From an uncultured Pseudomonadota bacterium (GTDB lineage: Bacteria; Pseudomonadota; Gammaproteobacteria; Methylococcales; Methylomonadaceae), in the NCBI GenBank assembly GCA_903918375.1, contig CAIXED010000052.1, positions 1 through 64,000 on the forward strand: 64,000 bases of DNA. Reading direction: 5' to 3'. A program made the position numbers and the translations under genes. Below are positions 1 to 9,330 of this stretch, in pieces. Under the pieces are notes generated by a model, which saw only the letters and a list, made by a program, of their open reading frames with translations, ran no database searches and was not told the DNA's origin. Numbering within the stretch: position 1 is the first letter of the stretch; the number at the start of each line of letters is the position of its first letter.

Positions 1-53
1 AAATGAAAAATGTTTTTTGCAATATCCAAACCCACTACGTTACGATTCATTTC

Positions 54-120
54 GGACTCCTCTTTGCCCCGTTTTAATTGTCTGGTGCATTGTGACACCG
101 TTGGGTGTGGAGAGGAGTCC
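54..120 (+). promoter_or_regulatory. Structured leader ahead of ureB
   Basis: Perfect 10-bp inverted repeat GGACTCCTCT (54-63) / AGAGGAGTCC (111-120) enclosing an inner hairpin ACACC (95-99) / GGTGT (104-108). It ends 43 nt before the ureB start. No T-run follows, so it is not a classical terminator. It could be a 5' UTR structure or the end of an upstream unit. No known riboswitch class was recognised. The rest of 1-163 shows no convincing coding sequence. Confidence 0.4.
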
Positions 121-163
121 ATGTCATCATCCTATGGCCCTTAACTTAATGGAAGGAGCCCCC

Positions 164-481
164 ATGATTCCTGGCGAAATCATCGCTGCTGATGGCGAAA
201 TCGAACTGAACAGCGGCCGAGCCAAACTTGAATTATTGGTCGCTAACACCGGCGACCGCCCAATCCAAGTCGGCTCGCATTATCATTTTTACGAAACCAA
301 CCCCGCTTTGACATTTGACCGCGAAGCCAGTCGTGGCTTTCGTTTGGATATTGCCGCCGGCACCGCAGTGCGTTTTGAACCCGGCCAACAACGCCAAGTC
401 AACTTGGTCGCTTTTGGCGGTTTACGCAAAGTCTATGGTTTTAGACAAGCCATCATGGGCGCATTGGAGGCAGAAGCATGA
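164..481 (+). CDS. ureB: Urease beta subunit
   Basis: A 105-residue cytoplasmic structural subunit of nickel urease, which hydrolyses urea to ammonia and carbamate. The family signature is visible: an early MIPGE, the motif [11 protein letters not shown], a [12 protein letters not shown] segment and a conserved C-terminal RKVYGFR. The start at 164 is chosen because GGAAGGAG lies 5 nt upstream and the family normally begins MIPGE; the in-frame extension to position 17 has no urease similarity. The stop overlaps the ureC start (ATGA). A ureA (gamma) gene normally lies directly upstream, but none ends in the 163 nt available. Confidence 0.95.
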   Translation: MIPGEIIAADGEIELNSGRAKLELLVANTGDRPIQVGSHYHFYETNPALTFDREASRGFRLDIAAGTAVRFEPGQQRQVNLVAFGGLRKVYGFRQAIMGALEAEA

Positions 482-2181
482 GCAAAATTAGCCGTCAGGC
501 ATACGCCGATATGTTCGGCCCTACTACTGGTGATCGAGTCCGGTTAGCCGATAGTGGACTGTTTTTACAAGTCGAAGCCGATTACACCATTTACGGTGAT
601 GAAGTGAAATTTGGCGGCGGCAAAGTGATTCGCGATGGCATGGGTCAAAGCCAGTTAGATAATTCAGTCGCGGTTGATTTGGTGATTACCAATGCCTTGA
701 TTATCGATTATTGGGGCATCGTCAAAGCCGATGTCGGGGTTAAAGATGGCCGAATTGCAGCGATTGGTAAAGCCGGTAATCCTGACGTACAACCCGGGGT
801 GACTATCGTGATTGGCCCCGGTACTGAAGTGATTGCCGGTGAAGGTCAAATCCTCACTGCTGGCGGCATTGACGCCCATATCCATTTCATTTGCCCACAA
901 CAAATTGAAGAAGCCTTAGCCTCTGGGGTCACCACCATGATTGGCGGTGGCACCGGCCCCGCTACTGGCACCAACGCCACTACTTGCACTCCCGGCCCTT
1001 GGCATATCGAGCAAATGCTGAAAGCCTTGGACGGTTTTCCGATGAATTTTGGTTTATTAGGCAAAGGCAACGCCAGCTTGCCAGCGGCTTTGGAACAACA
1101 AGTGGCAGCCGGTGCGATGGGTTTAAAGCTGCATGAAGATTGGGGCACCACGCCAGCGGCGATTGATTGCTGTTTGGATGTTGCCGAGCGTTTTGATGTG
1201 CAGGTGGCAATTCATACTGACACCTTGAACGAATCCGGTTTTGTTGAAGACACTTTTGCCGCTTTCAAAGGCCGCACTATCCACACTTATCACACCGAAG
1301 GCGCTGGCGGTGGCCATGCCCCAGACATTATCAAAGCCTGCGGTTTGAGTAATGTACTGCCGTCCTCGACCAATCCGACACGACCATTCACCGTCAACAC
1401 CGTTGATGAACATTTAGACATGCTGATGGTTTGTCATCATCTTGATCCTAGCATTGCCGAAGACGTTGCCTTTGCCGAATCGCGCATCCGCCGCGAAACC
1501 ATTGCCGCCGAAGACATTTTGCATGACTTAGGCGCGTTTTCGATGATTTCCTCGGATTCACAAGCGATGGGTCGGGTCGGTGAAGTGATTATTCGTAGCT
1601 GGCAAACCGCGCATAAAATGAAATTACAACGCGGTAGTTTGGGCGAAGATCCCAGCCAACATGACAATTTTCGGATTAAGCGCTACATCGCCAAATACAC
1701 GATTAACCCCGCCATTAGTCACGGTATTAGCCATGAAGTTGGCTCTATCGAAGTCGGCAAATTAGCAGATTTGGTATTGTGGCAACCGGCGTTTTTTGGG
1801 GTAAAACCGAGTCTGATTTTAAAAGGTGGCTTAATCGCTGCCGCACCGATGGGCGATGCCAATGCCTCGATTCCAACCCCGCAACCCGTTCATTACCGCC
1901 CCATGTTCGGCAGTTTTGGCAAAAGCTCAGCCAATAACTCGATGATTTTCTTGCCGCAAGCGGCAGTTGCCAACGGTGTTGCTGAACGTCTGGCTTTACA
2001 AAAACGGGTGGGTACAGTCAAAAACACCCGCAATATCGGCAAAGCGGATTTGCATCACAATCATTATCAGCCGACGATTGAAGTTGATTCACAAACTTAT
2101 TTGGTGCGTGCCGATGGGCAAATCCTCAGCTGCGAACCGGTCGATGTCTTGCCGTTTGCTCAACGTTATTTCTTATTTTAA
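478..2181 (+). CDS. ureC: Urease alpha (catalytic) subunit
   Basis: The 567-residue catalytic subunit, full length for the family. All nickel-site residues are visible: His134 and His136 in DAHIH, the carbamylated Lys217 in GLKLHEDWG, His246, His272 and Asp360. The mobile-flap Cys319 and His320 lie in MVCHHLD. The chain starts with the typical [11 protein letters not shown] motif. The gene is coupled to ureB by an ATGA overlap and followed 2 nt later by ureE. The intact active site suggests a functional enzyme supplying nitrogen from urea. Confidence 0.98.
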   Translation: MSKISRQAYADMFGPTTGDRVRLADSGLFLQVEADYTIYGDEVKFGGGKVIRDGMGQSQLDNSVAVDLVITNALIIDYWGIVKADVGVKDGRIAAIGKAGNPDVQPGVTIVIGPGTEVIAGEGQILTAGGIDAHIHFICPQQIEEALASGVTTMIGGGTGPATGTNATTCTPGPWHIEQMLKALDGFPMNFGLLGKGNASLPAALEQQVAAGAMGLKLHEDWGTTPAAIDCCLDVAERFDVQVAIHTDTLNESGFVEDTFAAFKGRTIHTYHTEGAGGGHAPDIIKACGLSNVLPSSTNPTRPFTVNTVDEHLDMLMVCHHLDPSIAEDVAFAESRIRRETIAAEDILHDLGAFSMISSDSQAMGRVGEVIIRSWQTAHKMKLQRGSLGEDPSQHDNFRIKRYIAKYTINPAISHGISHEVGSIEVGKLADLVLWQPAFFGVKPSLILKGGLIAAAPMGDANASIPTPQPVHYRPMFGSFGKSSANNSMIFLPQAAVANGVAERLALQKRVGTVKNTRNIGKADLHHNHYQPTIEVDSQTYLVRADGQILSCEPVDVLPFAQRYFLF

Positions 2182-2183
2182 TC

Positions 2184-2615
2184 ATGCTTAAACTGACTGA
2201 ACTGTCGAACAGCGACGCTAAAACTGATGATGTCTTAACCCTACCGTTTGAAGCGCGGCAAAAAAGCCGTTTGCCCGCCACCACCGATGGTGGGGTGGTG
2301 GTTGGCTTGTTTTTACCGCGCGGGCAATTATTACGCTCGGGTTTGGTATTAACCGGCAGCCAAGGGTTTAAAGTGCGGGTGCAAGCGGCGTTGGAAGATG
2401 TGTCGGTGGTCGAATGCGATGATGCTTTATTGTTCGCTCGCGCTTGTTACCACTTGGGCAATCGTCATGTCGCTTTGCAGATTCTGCCCAATCAATTGCG
2501 CTATCTCAGCGATCATGTGCTGGATCAAATGCTGGTCGGATTAGGCTTGACGGTCAATCATCAACAATTAGCCTTTGAACCGGAAGCCGGTGCTTATCAC
2601 GGTCATGGCCACTGA
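2184..2615 (+). CDS. ureE: Urease accessory protein UreE, nickel chaperone
   Basis: A 143-residue UreE family protein that delivers nickel to the urease maturation complex. The N-terminal part carries the LPFEARQKSR-type segment and the C-terminal metal-binding domain holds RACYHLGNRHVALQI. The chain ends in a very short His-rich tail (HGHGH), compared with the long tails of some homologues. It starts 2 nt after the ureC stop and its last 11 nt overlap the likely ureF start. Confidence 0.95.
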   Translation: MLKLTELSNSDAKTDDVLTLPFEARQKSRLPATTDGGVVVGLFLPRGQLLRSGLVLTGSQGFKVRVQAALEDVSVVECDDALLFARACYHLGNRHVALQILPNQLRYLSDHVLDQMLVGLGLTVNHQQLAFEPEAGAYHGHGH

Positions 2616-3279
2616 TTTAGCCTTATTAAGACTGTTGCAATTGGTCAGCCCCGGCTTACCAATTGGCATGTACAGCTATTCACAAGGCTTGGAACGGGCA
2701 GTCGATGATGGTTGGATTCGTGATGTTGATGACTGCGAAGCATGGCTACATGGCCTGTTAAATCAAGCGCTGGGCTTAACTGATACCCCGATTCTGGCAC
2801 GTTTGTACGATGCTTGGGCTGAACAAGATTTGGCAAAAGTCGAATACTGGAGCCAATACCTAATCGCTTGCCGCGAAACCGCAGAATTGCGTAGCGAAGA
2901 TAGACAAACCGGACAAGCGTTGGCGCGGTTGCTGATTAAATTAGAAATGCCCGACGCGCAAGTTTGGTTGCGTCATAGTGACGCGACCTTAGCGACTTTA
3001 TTCAGCTTGGCGGCGGTCAATTGGCAAATTAGCAAATCAGCTGCCTTGAGCGGTTATTTATGGGGTTGGTTAGAAAACCAAGTGTTATGCGCGGTGAAAC
3101 TGGTGCCCTTAGGCCAAGTCGCTGGTCAACAATTACTCAGCGCCCTCGCCCAGCAAATCCCCGCTTTGGTTGAACAAGCCTTGCAATTAACTGATCAACA
3201 AATTGGCGGCAGCGCATTTGGTTTAGCTTTAGCCAGCAGCCGCCATGAAATGCAATATTCACGATTATTTCGTTCTTGA
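2605..3279 (+). CDS. ureF: Urease accessory protein UreF
   Basis: A 224-residue, mainly helical accessory protein that joins UreD and UreG on apo-urease during lysine carbamylation and nickel loading. The family segments [18 protein letters not shown] near the N-terminus and [14 protein letters not shown] at the C-terminus are clear. The start at 2605 gives the usual short N-terminus and overlaps ureE by 11 nt; an upstream in-frame start at 2575 would add ten non-conserved residues. Translation is probably coupled to ureE. Confidence 0.92.
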   Translation: MATDLALLRLLQLVSPGLPIGMYSYSQGLERAVDDGWIRDVDDCEAWLHGLLNQALGLTDTPILARLYDAWAEQDLAKVEYWSQYLIACRETAELRSEDRQTGQALARLLIKLEMPDAQVWLRHSDATLATLFSLAAVNWQISKSAALSGYLWGWLENQVLCAVKLVPLGQVAGQQLLSALAQQIPALVEQALQLTDQQIGGSAFGLALASSRHEMQYSRLFRS

Positions 3280-3290
3280 GAGTAACAACA

Positions 3291-3905
3291 ATGACTAAAA
3301 AACCTGTCCTGAGAGTCGGTATCGGTGGCCCCGTCGGTTCTGGAAAAACTGCCTTGGTTGATGCTTTATGCAAAAAGATGCGCGATCAATATCAGCTTGG
3401 CGTGGTTACCAACGACATTTACACCCGCGAAGATCAACAATTTTTAATTCGCAGCCAAGCTTTGGCGGAAGACAGAATTTTGGGCGTGGAAACCGGTGGC
3501 TGTCCGCATACGGCAATCCGCGAAGATGCCTCTATGAATTTGGCTGCTGTCGATGAACTCTGCGAACGCTGGCCGGATTTGGATTTTATTATGGTGGAAA
3601 GCGGTGGCGATAACCTCAGTGCTACCTTTAGCCCTGAATTAGCCGATTTAACCATTTATGTGATCGATGTTTCAGCGGGTGACAAAATCCCGCGCAAAGG
3701 TGGCCCGGGGATTACCCGTTCTGATTTGCTAGTGATTAATAAAATCGATTTAGCGCCTTATGTCGGTGCTTCGCTGGAAGTGATGGACAGGGATGCCAAG
3801 AAAATGCGCGGTGAGAGGCCGTTTGTGTTTACCAACATTAAGACTGGGCATGGTTTGGAGGCAGTGGCTAATTTTATTGTTGAGCAAGGGATGTTGGATC
3901 GCTAA
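3291..3905 (+). CDS. ureG: Urease accessory GTPase UreG
   Basis: A 204-residue SIMIBI-class GTPase that powers nickel insertion. The P-loop GGPVGSGKT lies at about residues 12-20, the nickel-binding Cys-Pro-His is in [13 protein letters not shown], and [10 protein letters not shown] supplies the guanine-specificity motif. The ATG at 3291 is preferred over an in-frame TTG at 3276 because the family begins shortly before this P-loop. It lies 11 nt after ureF. It is the last urease gene seen; ureD and a urea transporter are not in the window. Confidence 0.96.
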   Translation: MTKKPVLRVGIGGPVGSGKTALVDALCKKMRDQYQLGVVTNDIYTREDQQFLIRSQALAEDRILGVETGGCPHTAIREDASMNLAAVDELCERWPDLDFIMVESGGDNLSATFSPELADLTIYVIDVSAGDKIPRKGGPGITRSDLLVINKIDLAPYVGASLEVMDRDAKKMRGERPFVFTNIKTGHGLEAVANFIVEQGMLDR

Positions 3906-3959
3906 TCAGCTTTAATTGTTTGGATTTCGCTAACTCATTTGCGGATGGCTGAGAGTGAG

Positions 3960-3983
3960 GCCGAAGTCTATTGTTGCTTCGGC
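3960..3983 (+). terminator. Hairpin after ureG
   Basis: Seven-bp stem GCCGAAG / CTTCGGC with a 10-nt loop, 55 nt after ureG. No T-run follows, so a factor-independent terminator is uncertain; it may only be a stable 3' structure. Confidence 0.3.
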
Positions 3984-4049
3984 TCCGCTAGACACCTAGC
4001 ATTATTCACCTAGACTTGATTTTCCGATTCAATCACCGGATCAAGCCTC

Positions 4050-6329
4050 ATGCACAACCGCTTGCCTCTCAACTGCCTAGCCTTTCTGCTGGGAATCGTT
4101 GGCACACAACATCTAGCCCATTTACCCGATTCATGGTTGTTAATCAGCTTTTCCACTGCTGCGGTGTTTTTCGCTTGGCGACGCGATTGGCCGTTGGCAT
4201 TTTTACTGGCTGGGATCGTTTGGGCCAGTCTGTTCGGTACTTGGCAATTAAAGCAACGCTTACCCGAATCAGCTATCAACAAGGAGATGGTAGTTGAAGG
4301 CTATATCAGCAACTTGCCTGAACAACACAACCACCGCGTCAGTTTTGATTTTATCGTCACCTCACCTAGCAAAAACTTCCCCGAAAAAATCCGCCTCAAT
4401 TGGTACAACCCAGAACCAAGGCTTACCGCTGGTCAAAACTGGCGACTTAACGTAAAACTCAAGCCACCGCATGGCCGTAGTAATCCCGGTGGTTTTGATT
4501 ACGAAGCGTGGTTATTTGCCAATCGAATTGGCGCAATCGGCTATGTACGCCCTAAACCTGCGCCCACTAATATTGAGGCTTCGTTCAGCTTAAGCCGCTA
4601 CTTCGCGGTTTGGCGGCAAACGCTGGCCGACAACATCGACCAAGCGCTGCCCAACGGTCAACAATTAGGCTTAATCAAAGCCCTCAGCCTCGGCAGTCAA
4701 AGCAGCATTAGCCAACAACAGTGGGATTTGTTTCGCATCACTGGCGTGATTCATTTAATCGTTATTTCTGGCTCGCACATCAGCTTAATCGCCGGTTTAG
4801 TGTATTTATGGTTAAGACGCGGCTGGGCTTGGTTGGGGATTTTGTCAGTGTCGCCGCAACAAGTCGCGGCGGGTTTTACTTGGTTAACCGGCTTGTTTTA
4901 TGCCGGATTAGCCGGTTACACGATTCCGACCTTACGCGCGGTGATTATGCTTAGCGTGGCATTGGCAACCATCGTTTGGCAGCGCAATAGCTCGCCTTTG
5001 CAGATTTTATTTCTGGCACTGTTCGCGGTACTGATCTTTGATCCTTTAGCGGTATTAGCAGTCGGCTTTTGGTTGTCGTTTCTGGCGGTGGCTTTATTGA
5101 TTTATTTGTCAGCCGGTCGTTTAGGCTTTCGGCAAACTTGGCAACAAGCCAGTCTTAGCCAACTCGCCACCACGATAGGTTTAGCGCCACTGTTAATTGC
5201 CTTATTCCAACAAGTGTCGCTGATTTCACCGTTAGCGAATTGGTTGGCAGTGCCTTTGATCGGCTTGATAATTGTGCCGCTGATTTTATTGGCGATGATT
5301 TTGTTAGTCATAGCACCGATTTTAGCAACGCCGATTTTGTGGCTGGTTGATCAATTACTGCAAGGATTCTGCTGGTTACTGTCGATCATGGCAGAACTAC
5401 CACTCGCCAACCTAAACTGCCTGCCACCACCTTGGTACGCGCTGATTTTCGCTGTGTTTGCTGTCTTGCTAATGCTGGCACCGAAAGGTTTTCCCTGCCG
5501 TTATTTAAGCCCGTTGCTATACCTGCCACTGTTATTAGTCAACATCGAACCACCCAAAATAGGCGAAATTTGGTTGACTTTATTAGACGTCGATCAAGGT
5601 TTATCAGTCGTTATTCAAACCCAACACCACAACTTAGTTTTCGACACCGGTGCGAAATTTGCCGATAGCACGGACATGGGCGAAGCGGTTTTGTTACCAT
5701 TTTTACATCAGCAAGGCATTAACAGCATTGATCATTTAATCATCAGCCACGCCGACAACGACCATAGCGGTGGCGCAGAGTCCTTATTAGCAGAAATGCC
5801 GATCCACCAAATCAGCAGCAGTGCCGCGCCTTGGGCTGAATATGCTAACGGCAACTATTGCCAAGCGGGGCAAAGCTGGGAATGGGATACGGTGAAATTC
5901 CAAATGCTTTCACCACCGGCTGAACCATTCAGCAGCGAAAATGATAATTCCTGTGTGTTGCAAATTAGCTCCGCCAATCAGCGTTTTTTACTAACCGCTG
6001 ATATTGAACGCGATGCCGAACAATGGCTAGTCGAGCAATATGGCTCGCAACTTCAAAGCAAGGTCCTGATTGCCCCACATCACGGCAGCAAAACTTCATC
6101 AAGCGAATCGTTTTTGCAACAAGTCGCGCCTGAGTTAATTCTGATTCCAGCCGGTTATCTCAATCGCTTTCACTTTCCCCATCCCTTGGTTTTAGAGCGT
6201 TATCAACGTTTAGGCGCTGATTGGTTAAATACTGGCGAGAAAGGCGCGATTAGTCTGCGTAGTGATGATGCTGGCTTAAAGGTGGTGGCAGAAAGAGAGG
6301 GCAAGCAACGCTATTGGATGAAGAAATAA
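4050..6329 (+). CDS. comEC: ComEC/Rec2 DNA-uptake channel
   Basis: A 759-residue inner-membrane protein of the ComEC/Rec2 family, the channel that moves single-stranded DNA into the cytoplasm during transformation. N-terminal membrane segments precede a soluble OB-like region. A polytopic competence domain follows, with HLIVISGSHISLI and the GYTIPTLRA segment. The C-terminus is a metallo-beta-lactamase-like domain with ISHADNDHSGG near residue 570 and LIAPHHGSKTSSS near residue 680, consistent with a nuclease-like site. Length is typical. No other competence gene is adjacent. Confidence 0.93.
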   Translation: MHNRLPLNCLAFLLGIVGTQHLAHLPDSWLLISFSTAAVFFAWRRDWPLAFLLAGIVWASLFGTWQLKQRLPESAINKEMVVEGYISNLPEQHNHRVSFDFIVTSPSKNFPEKIRLNWYNPEPRLTAGQNWRLNVKLKPPHGRSNPGGFDYEAWLFANRIGAIGYVRPKPAPTNIEASFSLSRYFAVWRQTLADNIDQALPNGQQLGLIKALSLGSQSSISQQQWDLFRITGVIHLIVISGSHISLIAGLVYLWLRRGWAWLGILSVSPQQVAAGFTWLTGLFYAGLAGYTIPTLRAVIMLSVALATIVWQRNSSPLQILFLALFAVLIFDPLAVLAVGFWLSFLAVALLIYLSAGRLGFRQTWQQASLSQLATTIGLAPLLIALFQQVSLISPLANWLAVPLIGLIIVPLILLAMILLVIAPILATPILWLVDQLLQGFCWLLSIMAELPLANLNCLPPPWYALIFAVFAVLLMLAPKGFPCRYLSPLLYLPLLLVNIEPPKIGEIWLTLLDVDQGLSVVIQTQHHNLVFDTGAKFADSTDMGEAVLLPFLHQQGINSIDHLIISHADNDHSGGAESLLAEMPIHQISSSAAPWAEYANGNYCQAGQSWEWDTVKFQMLSPPAEPFSSENDNSCVLQISSANQRFLLTADIERDAEQWLVEQYGSQLQSKVLIAPHHGSKTSSSESFLQQVAPELILIPAGYLNRFHFPHPLVLERYQRLGADWLNTGEKGAISLRSDDAGLKVVAEREGKQRYWMKK

Positions 6330-6467
6330 ATCAAACAAAACCTTAATCAACTGCGATAATCAACGGGATTTTCAAATGTTTAAATGGATTACATTTTTAA
6401 TTTATATTTAATAACTTTTGTAAATTTGATTTACTATAGGACAGCGCTTACCAAGGAATGATTTGTT

Positions 6468-6734
6468 ATGAAGACGCGATTTACTCAAGCTTTAATCTTT
6501 AGTTTACTCATTGGCACAACTGGTTGTGCATTTCAGATCCCTTTTTGGGATGATAGCGATGAGACCGAGCAAACCGCTACCCCTGAGTCCATACTAACCC
6601 CAGACTTTTCTACCAATATAAGCCCGCCATCAGACAGCAATATCTGCGAGGCTCAATGTGCTAAATACGGTGGTCTGAAAAAGAAGTATTGCAAGAAAAA
6701 ATGTGAATCCAAGCTCAAGAAAGAAAAACGCTAA
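6468..6734 (+). CDS. Small cysteine-rich putative lipoprotein
   Basis: An 88-residue protein I do not recognise. It has a hydrophobic signal segment ending in GTTGC (Cys20), a plausible but weak lipobox. An acidic/threonine-rich linker follows, then a basic C-terminus with Cys60, Cys64, Cys75 and Cys79. Their spacing is CX3C-X10-CX3C, as in disulfide-linked helical hairpins. AAGGA lies upstream of the ATG with suitable spacing. The gene is convergent with the next one, with one base between the stops. Confidence 0.7.
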   Translation: MKTRFTQALIFSLLIGTTGCAFQIPFWDDSDETEQTATPESILTPDFSTNISPPSDSNICEAQCAKYGGLKKKYCKKKCESKLKKEKR

Positions 6735-6735
6735 T

Positions 6736-7245
6736 CTAATTTCTATCGATTTTTTCCAGACAGACAATCATGGTGTGGCGGACGATGAAGAAGGTCATCG
6801 CCATGGCGTAAAGCGCGTAATGGCGGGTGATTAACAAGCCGAGAAACACAAAGCCAATCACAAACGGCATATTAAAGCGGGTAATTTTTTCCAGATAACG
6901 CAGCTGAACCACTGATTCGACATCGAAATAATCGGCTTTGTTGATTAGCGATAAGGTCAGGATTGAAGTAAAGGCGGCGAAGTACAGCGGATACAGTAAA
7001 AACATCGGCGCATCAGCACCAAATTCCGGTTGCCAGTAAGCATACCAAACCAGTAAACCGCCCGTCGCAAAGCCATCGTGCCAGTTAATGGTGCTGGCTT
7101 TTTTCAAGTAGCCAGCGATCATGCTGGCAAGCATAATGGTTAAACCTAATCCAAGCGCCACAGGACTGGTTAGCAATGCCAAGATTTCATTATTGGTTTT
7201 GACCAGAATGGCTAATATCAAGCTGTAGGCGATGAAGAAAATCAT
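6736..7245 (-). CDS. Unknown polytopic membrane protein
   Basis: A 169-residue hydrophobic protein with about five predicted membrane segments by eye, including the N-terminal residues 1-18, a segment near 30-47, one around 80-100 and a C-terminal pair. I recognise no family and no catalytic motif. An AGGAAA ribosome site precedes the ATG. It stands alone between a convergent small lipoprotein gene and a hairpin-rich intergenic stretch. Confidence 0.75.
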   Translation of the reverse strand: MIFFIAYSLILAILVKTNNEILALLTSPVALGLGLTIMLASMIAGYLKKASTINWHDGFATGGLLVWYAYWQPEFGADAPMFLLYPLYFAAFTSILTLSLINKADYFDVESVVQLRYLEKITRFNMPFVIGFVFLGLLITRHYALYAMAMTFFIVRHTMIVCLEKIDRN

Positions 7246-7329
7246 GGGTAGGTTTCCTGCTTTGGTTTGTTATTAGTCGTTAGTGAACCTCAATGGCAAG
7301 GTTACCATGTGAAACAGCCTTATTCGTAG

Positions 7330-7396
7330 GGTGCATTCGCGATAGCAATGCACCATTGGCCTGAAAGTTATGGCGGTTCGCTATCGCGGAACCGCC
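7330..7396. repeat. Paired hairpins with complementary loops
   Basis: Hairpin 1: GGTGCATT (7330-7337) / AATGCACC (7347-7354), loop CGCGATAGC. Hairpin 2: GGCGGTTC (7372-7379) / GAACCGCC (7389-7396), loop GCTATCGCG. Both stems are perfect 8-mers, and the two 9-nt loops are exact reverse complements. The element lies downstream of tpx and upstream of the membrane protein gene. It resembles REP/REPIN-like intergenic repeats. Confidence 0.75.
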
Positions 7397-7417
7397 GTAC
7401 ATTACAGCTGGGATTGG

Positions 7418-7918
7418 TTAAGCAGACAACGCCGCCAACGCACTCACATAATCCGGTTCATCAGCAATTTCACTGACCAACTGCTTGTAAATCACTTGAT
7501 CGTTTTCATCAATCACAATCACCGCGCGGGCAGTTAAGCCTGCCAAAATGCTGTCCAGCAAGTTAACGCCGTAATCGTTGCCAAAGCTAGAGCGGAAACT
7601 AGAAAGGGCAGTAACATTTTTAATCCCTTCAATTTCACAGAATCTGGCTTGAGCGAATGGCAAATCGGCAGATACCACCAAAACCACGGTGTTGTCTAAG
7701 TGACTGGCTTTTTCGTTAAATTTACGGGTTGAGGTGGCGCAGGTTGGGGTGTCCAAGCTCGGCACGATGTTCAAAACTTTGCGTTTGCCAGCAAATTCGG
7801 CTAAACCGACATCCTGCATTTTGCGGTTGCAGAGTTTAAACTCGGGGGCTTGGCTGCCAACAGCGGGTAAATCGCCGATGGTGTTAATTGGGTTGCCTTG
7901 AAAGGTAATCGTTGCCAT
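7418..7918 (-). CDS. tpx: Thiol peroxidase (Tpx)
   Basis: A 166-residue atypical two-cysteine peroxiredoxin that reduces alkyl and lipid hydroperoxides with thioredoxin. The peroxidatic Cys60 sits in [16 protein letters not shown], and the resolving Cys94 in [11 protein letters not shown], matching the E. coli Tpx spacing. Length is normal. The gene is 17 nt downstream of der on the same strand but is probably a separate function. A second peroxiredoxin, bcp, lies at 47.9 kb. Confidence 0.95.
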   Translation of the reverse strand: MATITFQGNPINTIGDLPAVGSQAPEFKLCNRKMQDVGLAEFAGKRKVLNIVPSLDTPTCATSTRKFNEKASHLDNTVVLVVSADLPFAQARFCEIEGIKNVTALSSFRSSFGNDYGVNLLDSILAGLTARAVIVIDENDQVIYKQLVSEIADEPDYVSALAALSA

Positions 7919-7935
7919 AAGTTAAGCCTCGTAGG

Positions 7936-9327
7936 TTATTTTTTGCGTTTGCTAAAGGTGATTAAACGTTTGCGTTTTTTCATTTGGCGGTCAGACAACT
8001 GATTTTTTTGACCTTGGAATGGATTTTCCGGCGATTTAAACACCAAACGTACCGGCGTACCGCGTAGTTGTAGTTGCTCGCGGAAATAGTTCATCAAATA
8101 GCGTTTGTAAGCGCCCGGCAAAGCATCGGTCTGAGTACCGTGAATCACCACGATAGGCGGATTACGACCGCCTTGATGAGCGTATTTCAACTTAATCCGG
8201 CGACCACCCACTAACGGCGGCTGGTGATCTTTTATAGCGTCAGTCAAGATGCGGGTCAGTACGGGAGTCGACATATCGGTCATGGTTGACTCGTACAAAC
8301 TACCGACTACATCAAACAATTTGCCAACCCCGCTGCCGTGGAGCGCAGAAATTGGGTGTTTTTCGGCAAAGTCTAAGAAGCTTAATTTAATTTCGATTTG
8401 TTTTTTAACAATCTCGCGGTGCTCAGCGCTGAGGCCATCCCATTTGTTCAAACCAATAATCAAGGCGCGGCCCGCTTCTAATACCAAGCCTAAAATGTGA
8501 GCGTCTTGATCGGTGACGCCTTCTTGAGCGTCGATCAGGTAAATCACCACATGGGCTTTTTCAATTGCTTGCAGGGATTTGATGATGCTGAATTTTTCCA
8601 CTGTCAACGAAACCCGCGAACGACGACGCATACCCGCAGTATCGATGATGGTGAATTTTTGTTCGTTGCGCTCGAAGGGAATGTAAATACTGTCGCGAGT
8701 GGTGCCGGCTTCGTCGAATACTACTACGCGTTCTTCGCCTAAAATCCGGTTAACCAGTGTCGATTTACCGACATTAGGGCGACCAACAATCGCAATCGCA
8801 ATACCTGGATCTTCTTCGATAATTTCTTCATCAAGCGGTGGCAATAATTCGTCGATACGCTCTAACAAGTCATGCACATTACGGCCATGAGAAGCAGCAA
8901 TGGGAATGGGCTCGCCAAACGCTAAGCTGTAAAACTCGTGAGTAACGGTGTTGCTGTTAATGCCGTCCATTTTATTGACGACTAATACTACCGGTTTACC
9001 CAGTTTACGCAGCATGTCAGCAATCGCTTCATCGGAAGCATTCAAGCCATCACGGGCATCAACCAAGAAAAACACCACATCGGCTTCTTGCAGGGCGATT
9101 TCGACTTGTTTTTTGGCAAACGCGTCAATGCCTTCCAAATCGTCGGTGATACCGCCAGTATCGACCACCAAACAATCACGTTCACCGCGTTTGACGCGAC
9201 CATATTGGCGGTCGCGGGTAAGGCCCGGATAGTCGGCAACCAGCGCCTCACGGCTACGGGTTAGGTAATTAAACAAAGTGGATTTGCCCACGTTGGGGCG
9301 GCCGACTAGGGCGATAACAGGTAACAT
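7936..9327 (-). CDS. der: Ribosome-assembly GTPase Der (EngA)
   Basis: A 463-residue double GTPase needed for maturation of the 50S ribosomal subunit. It has two Era-like G domains, each with GRPNVGKST (residues 9-17 and about 181-189), paired NKMD and NKWD specificity motifs and DTAG/DTGG switch regions. A C-terminal KH-like domain ends in a lysine/arginine-rich tail. It begins 3 nt after the bamB stop, consistent with translational coupling in the conserved hisS-yfgM-bamB-der order. Confidence 0.97.
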   Translation of the reverse strand: MLPVIALVGRPNVGKSTLFNYLTRSREALVADYPGLTRDRQYGRVKRGERDCLVVDTGGITDDLEGIDAFAKKQVEIALQEADVVFFLVDARDGLNASDEAIADMLRKLGKPVVLVVNKMDGINSNTVTHEFYSLAFGEPIPIAASHGRNVHDLLERIDELLPPLDEEIIEEDPGIAIAIVGRPNVGKSTLVNRILGEERVVVFDEAGTTRDSIYIPFERNEQKFTIIDTAGMRRRSRVSLTVEKFSIIKSLQAIEKAHVVIYLIDAQEGVTDQDAHILGLVLEAGRALIIGLNKWDGLSAEHREIVKKQIEIKLSFLDFAEKHPISALHGSGVGKLFDVVGSLYESTMTDMSTPVLTRILTDAIKDHQPPLVGGRRIKLKYAHQGGRNPPIVVIHGTQTDALPGAYKRYLMNYFREQLQLRGTPVRLVFKSPENPFQGQKNQLSDRQMKKRKRLITFSKRKK

Positions 9328-9330
9328 AAA

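Noticed and set aside
17-163. In-frame N-terminal extension of ureB
   Set aside because: No urease similarity, crosses the inverted repeat, and a strong ribosome site marks the start at 164.
846-1413. Several minus-strand frames opposite ureC
   Set aside because: Antisense shadows of a fully conserved gene.
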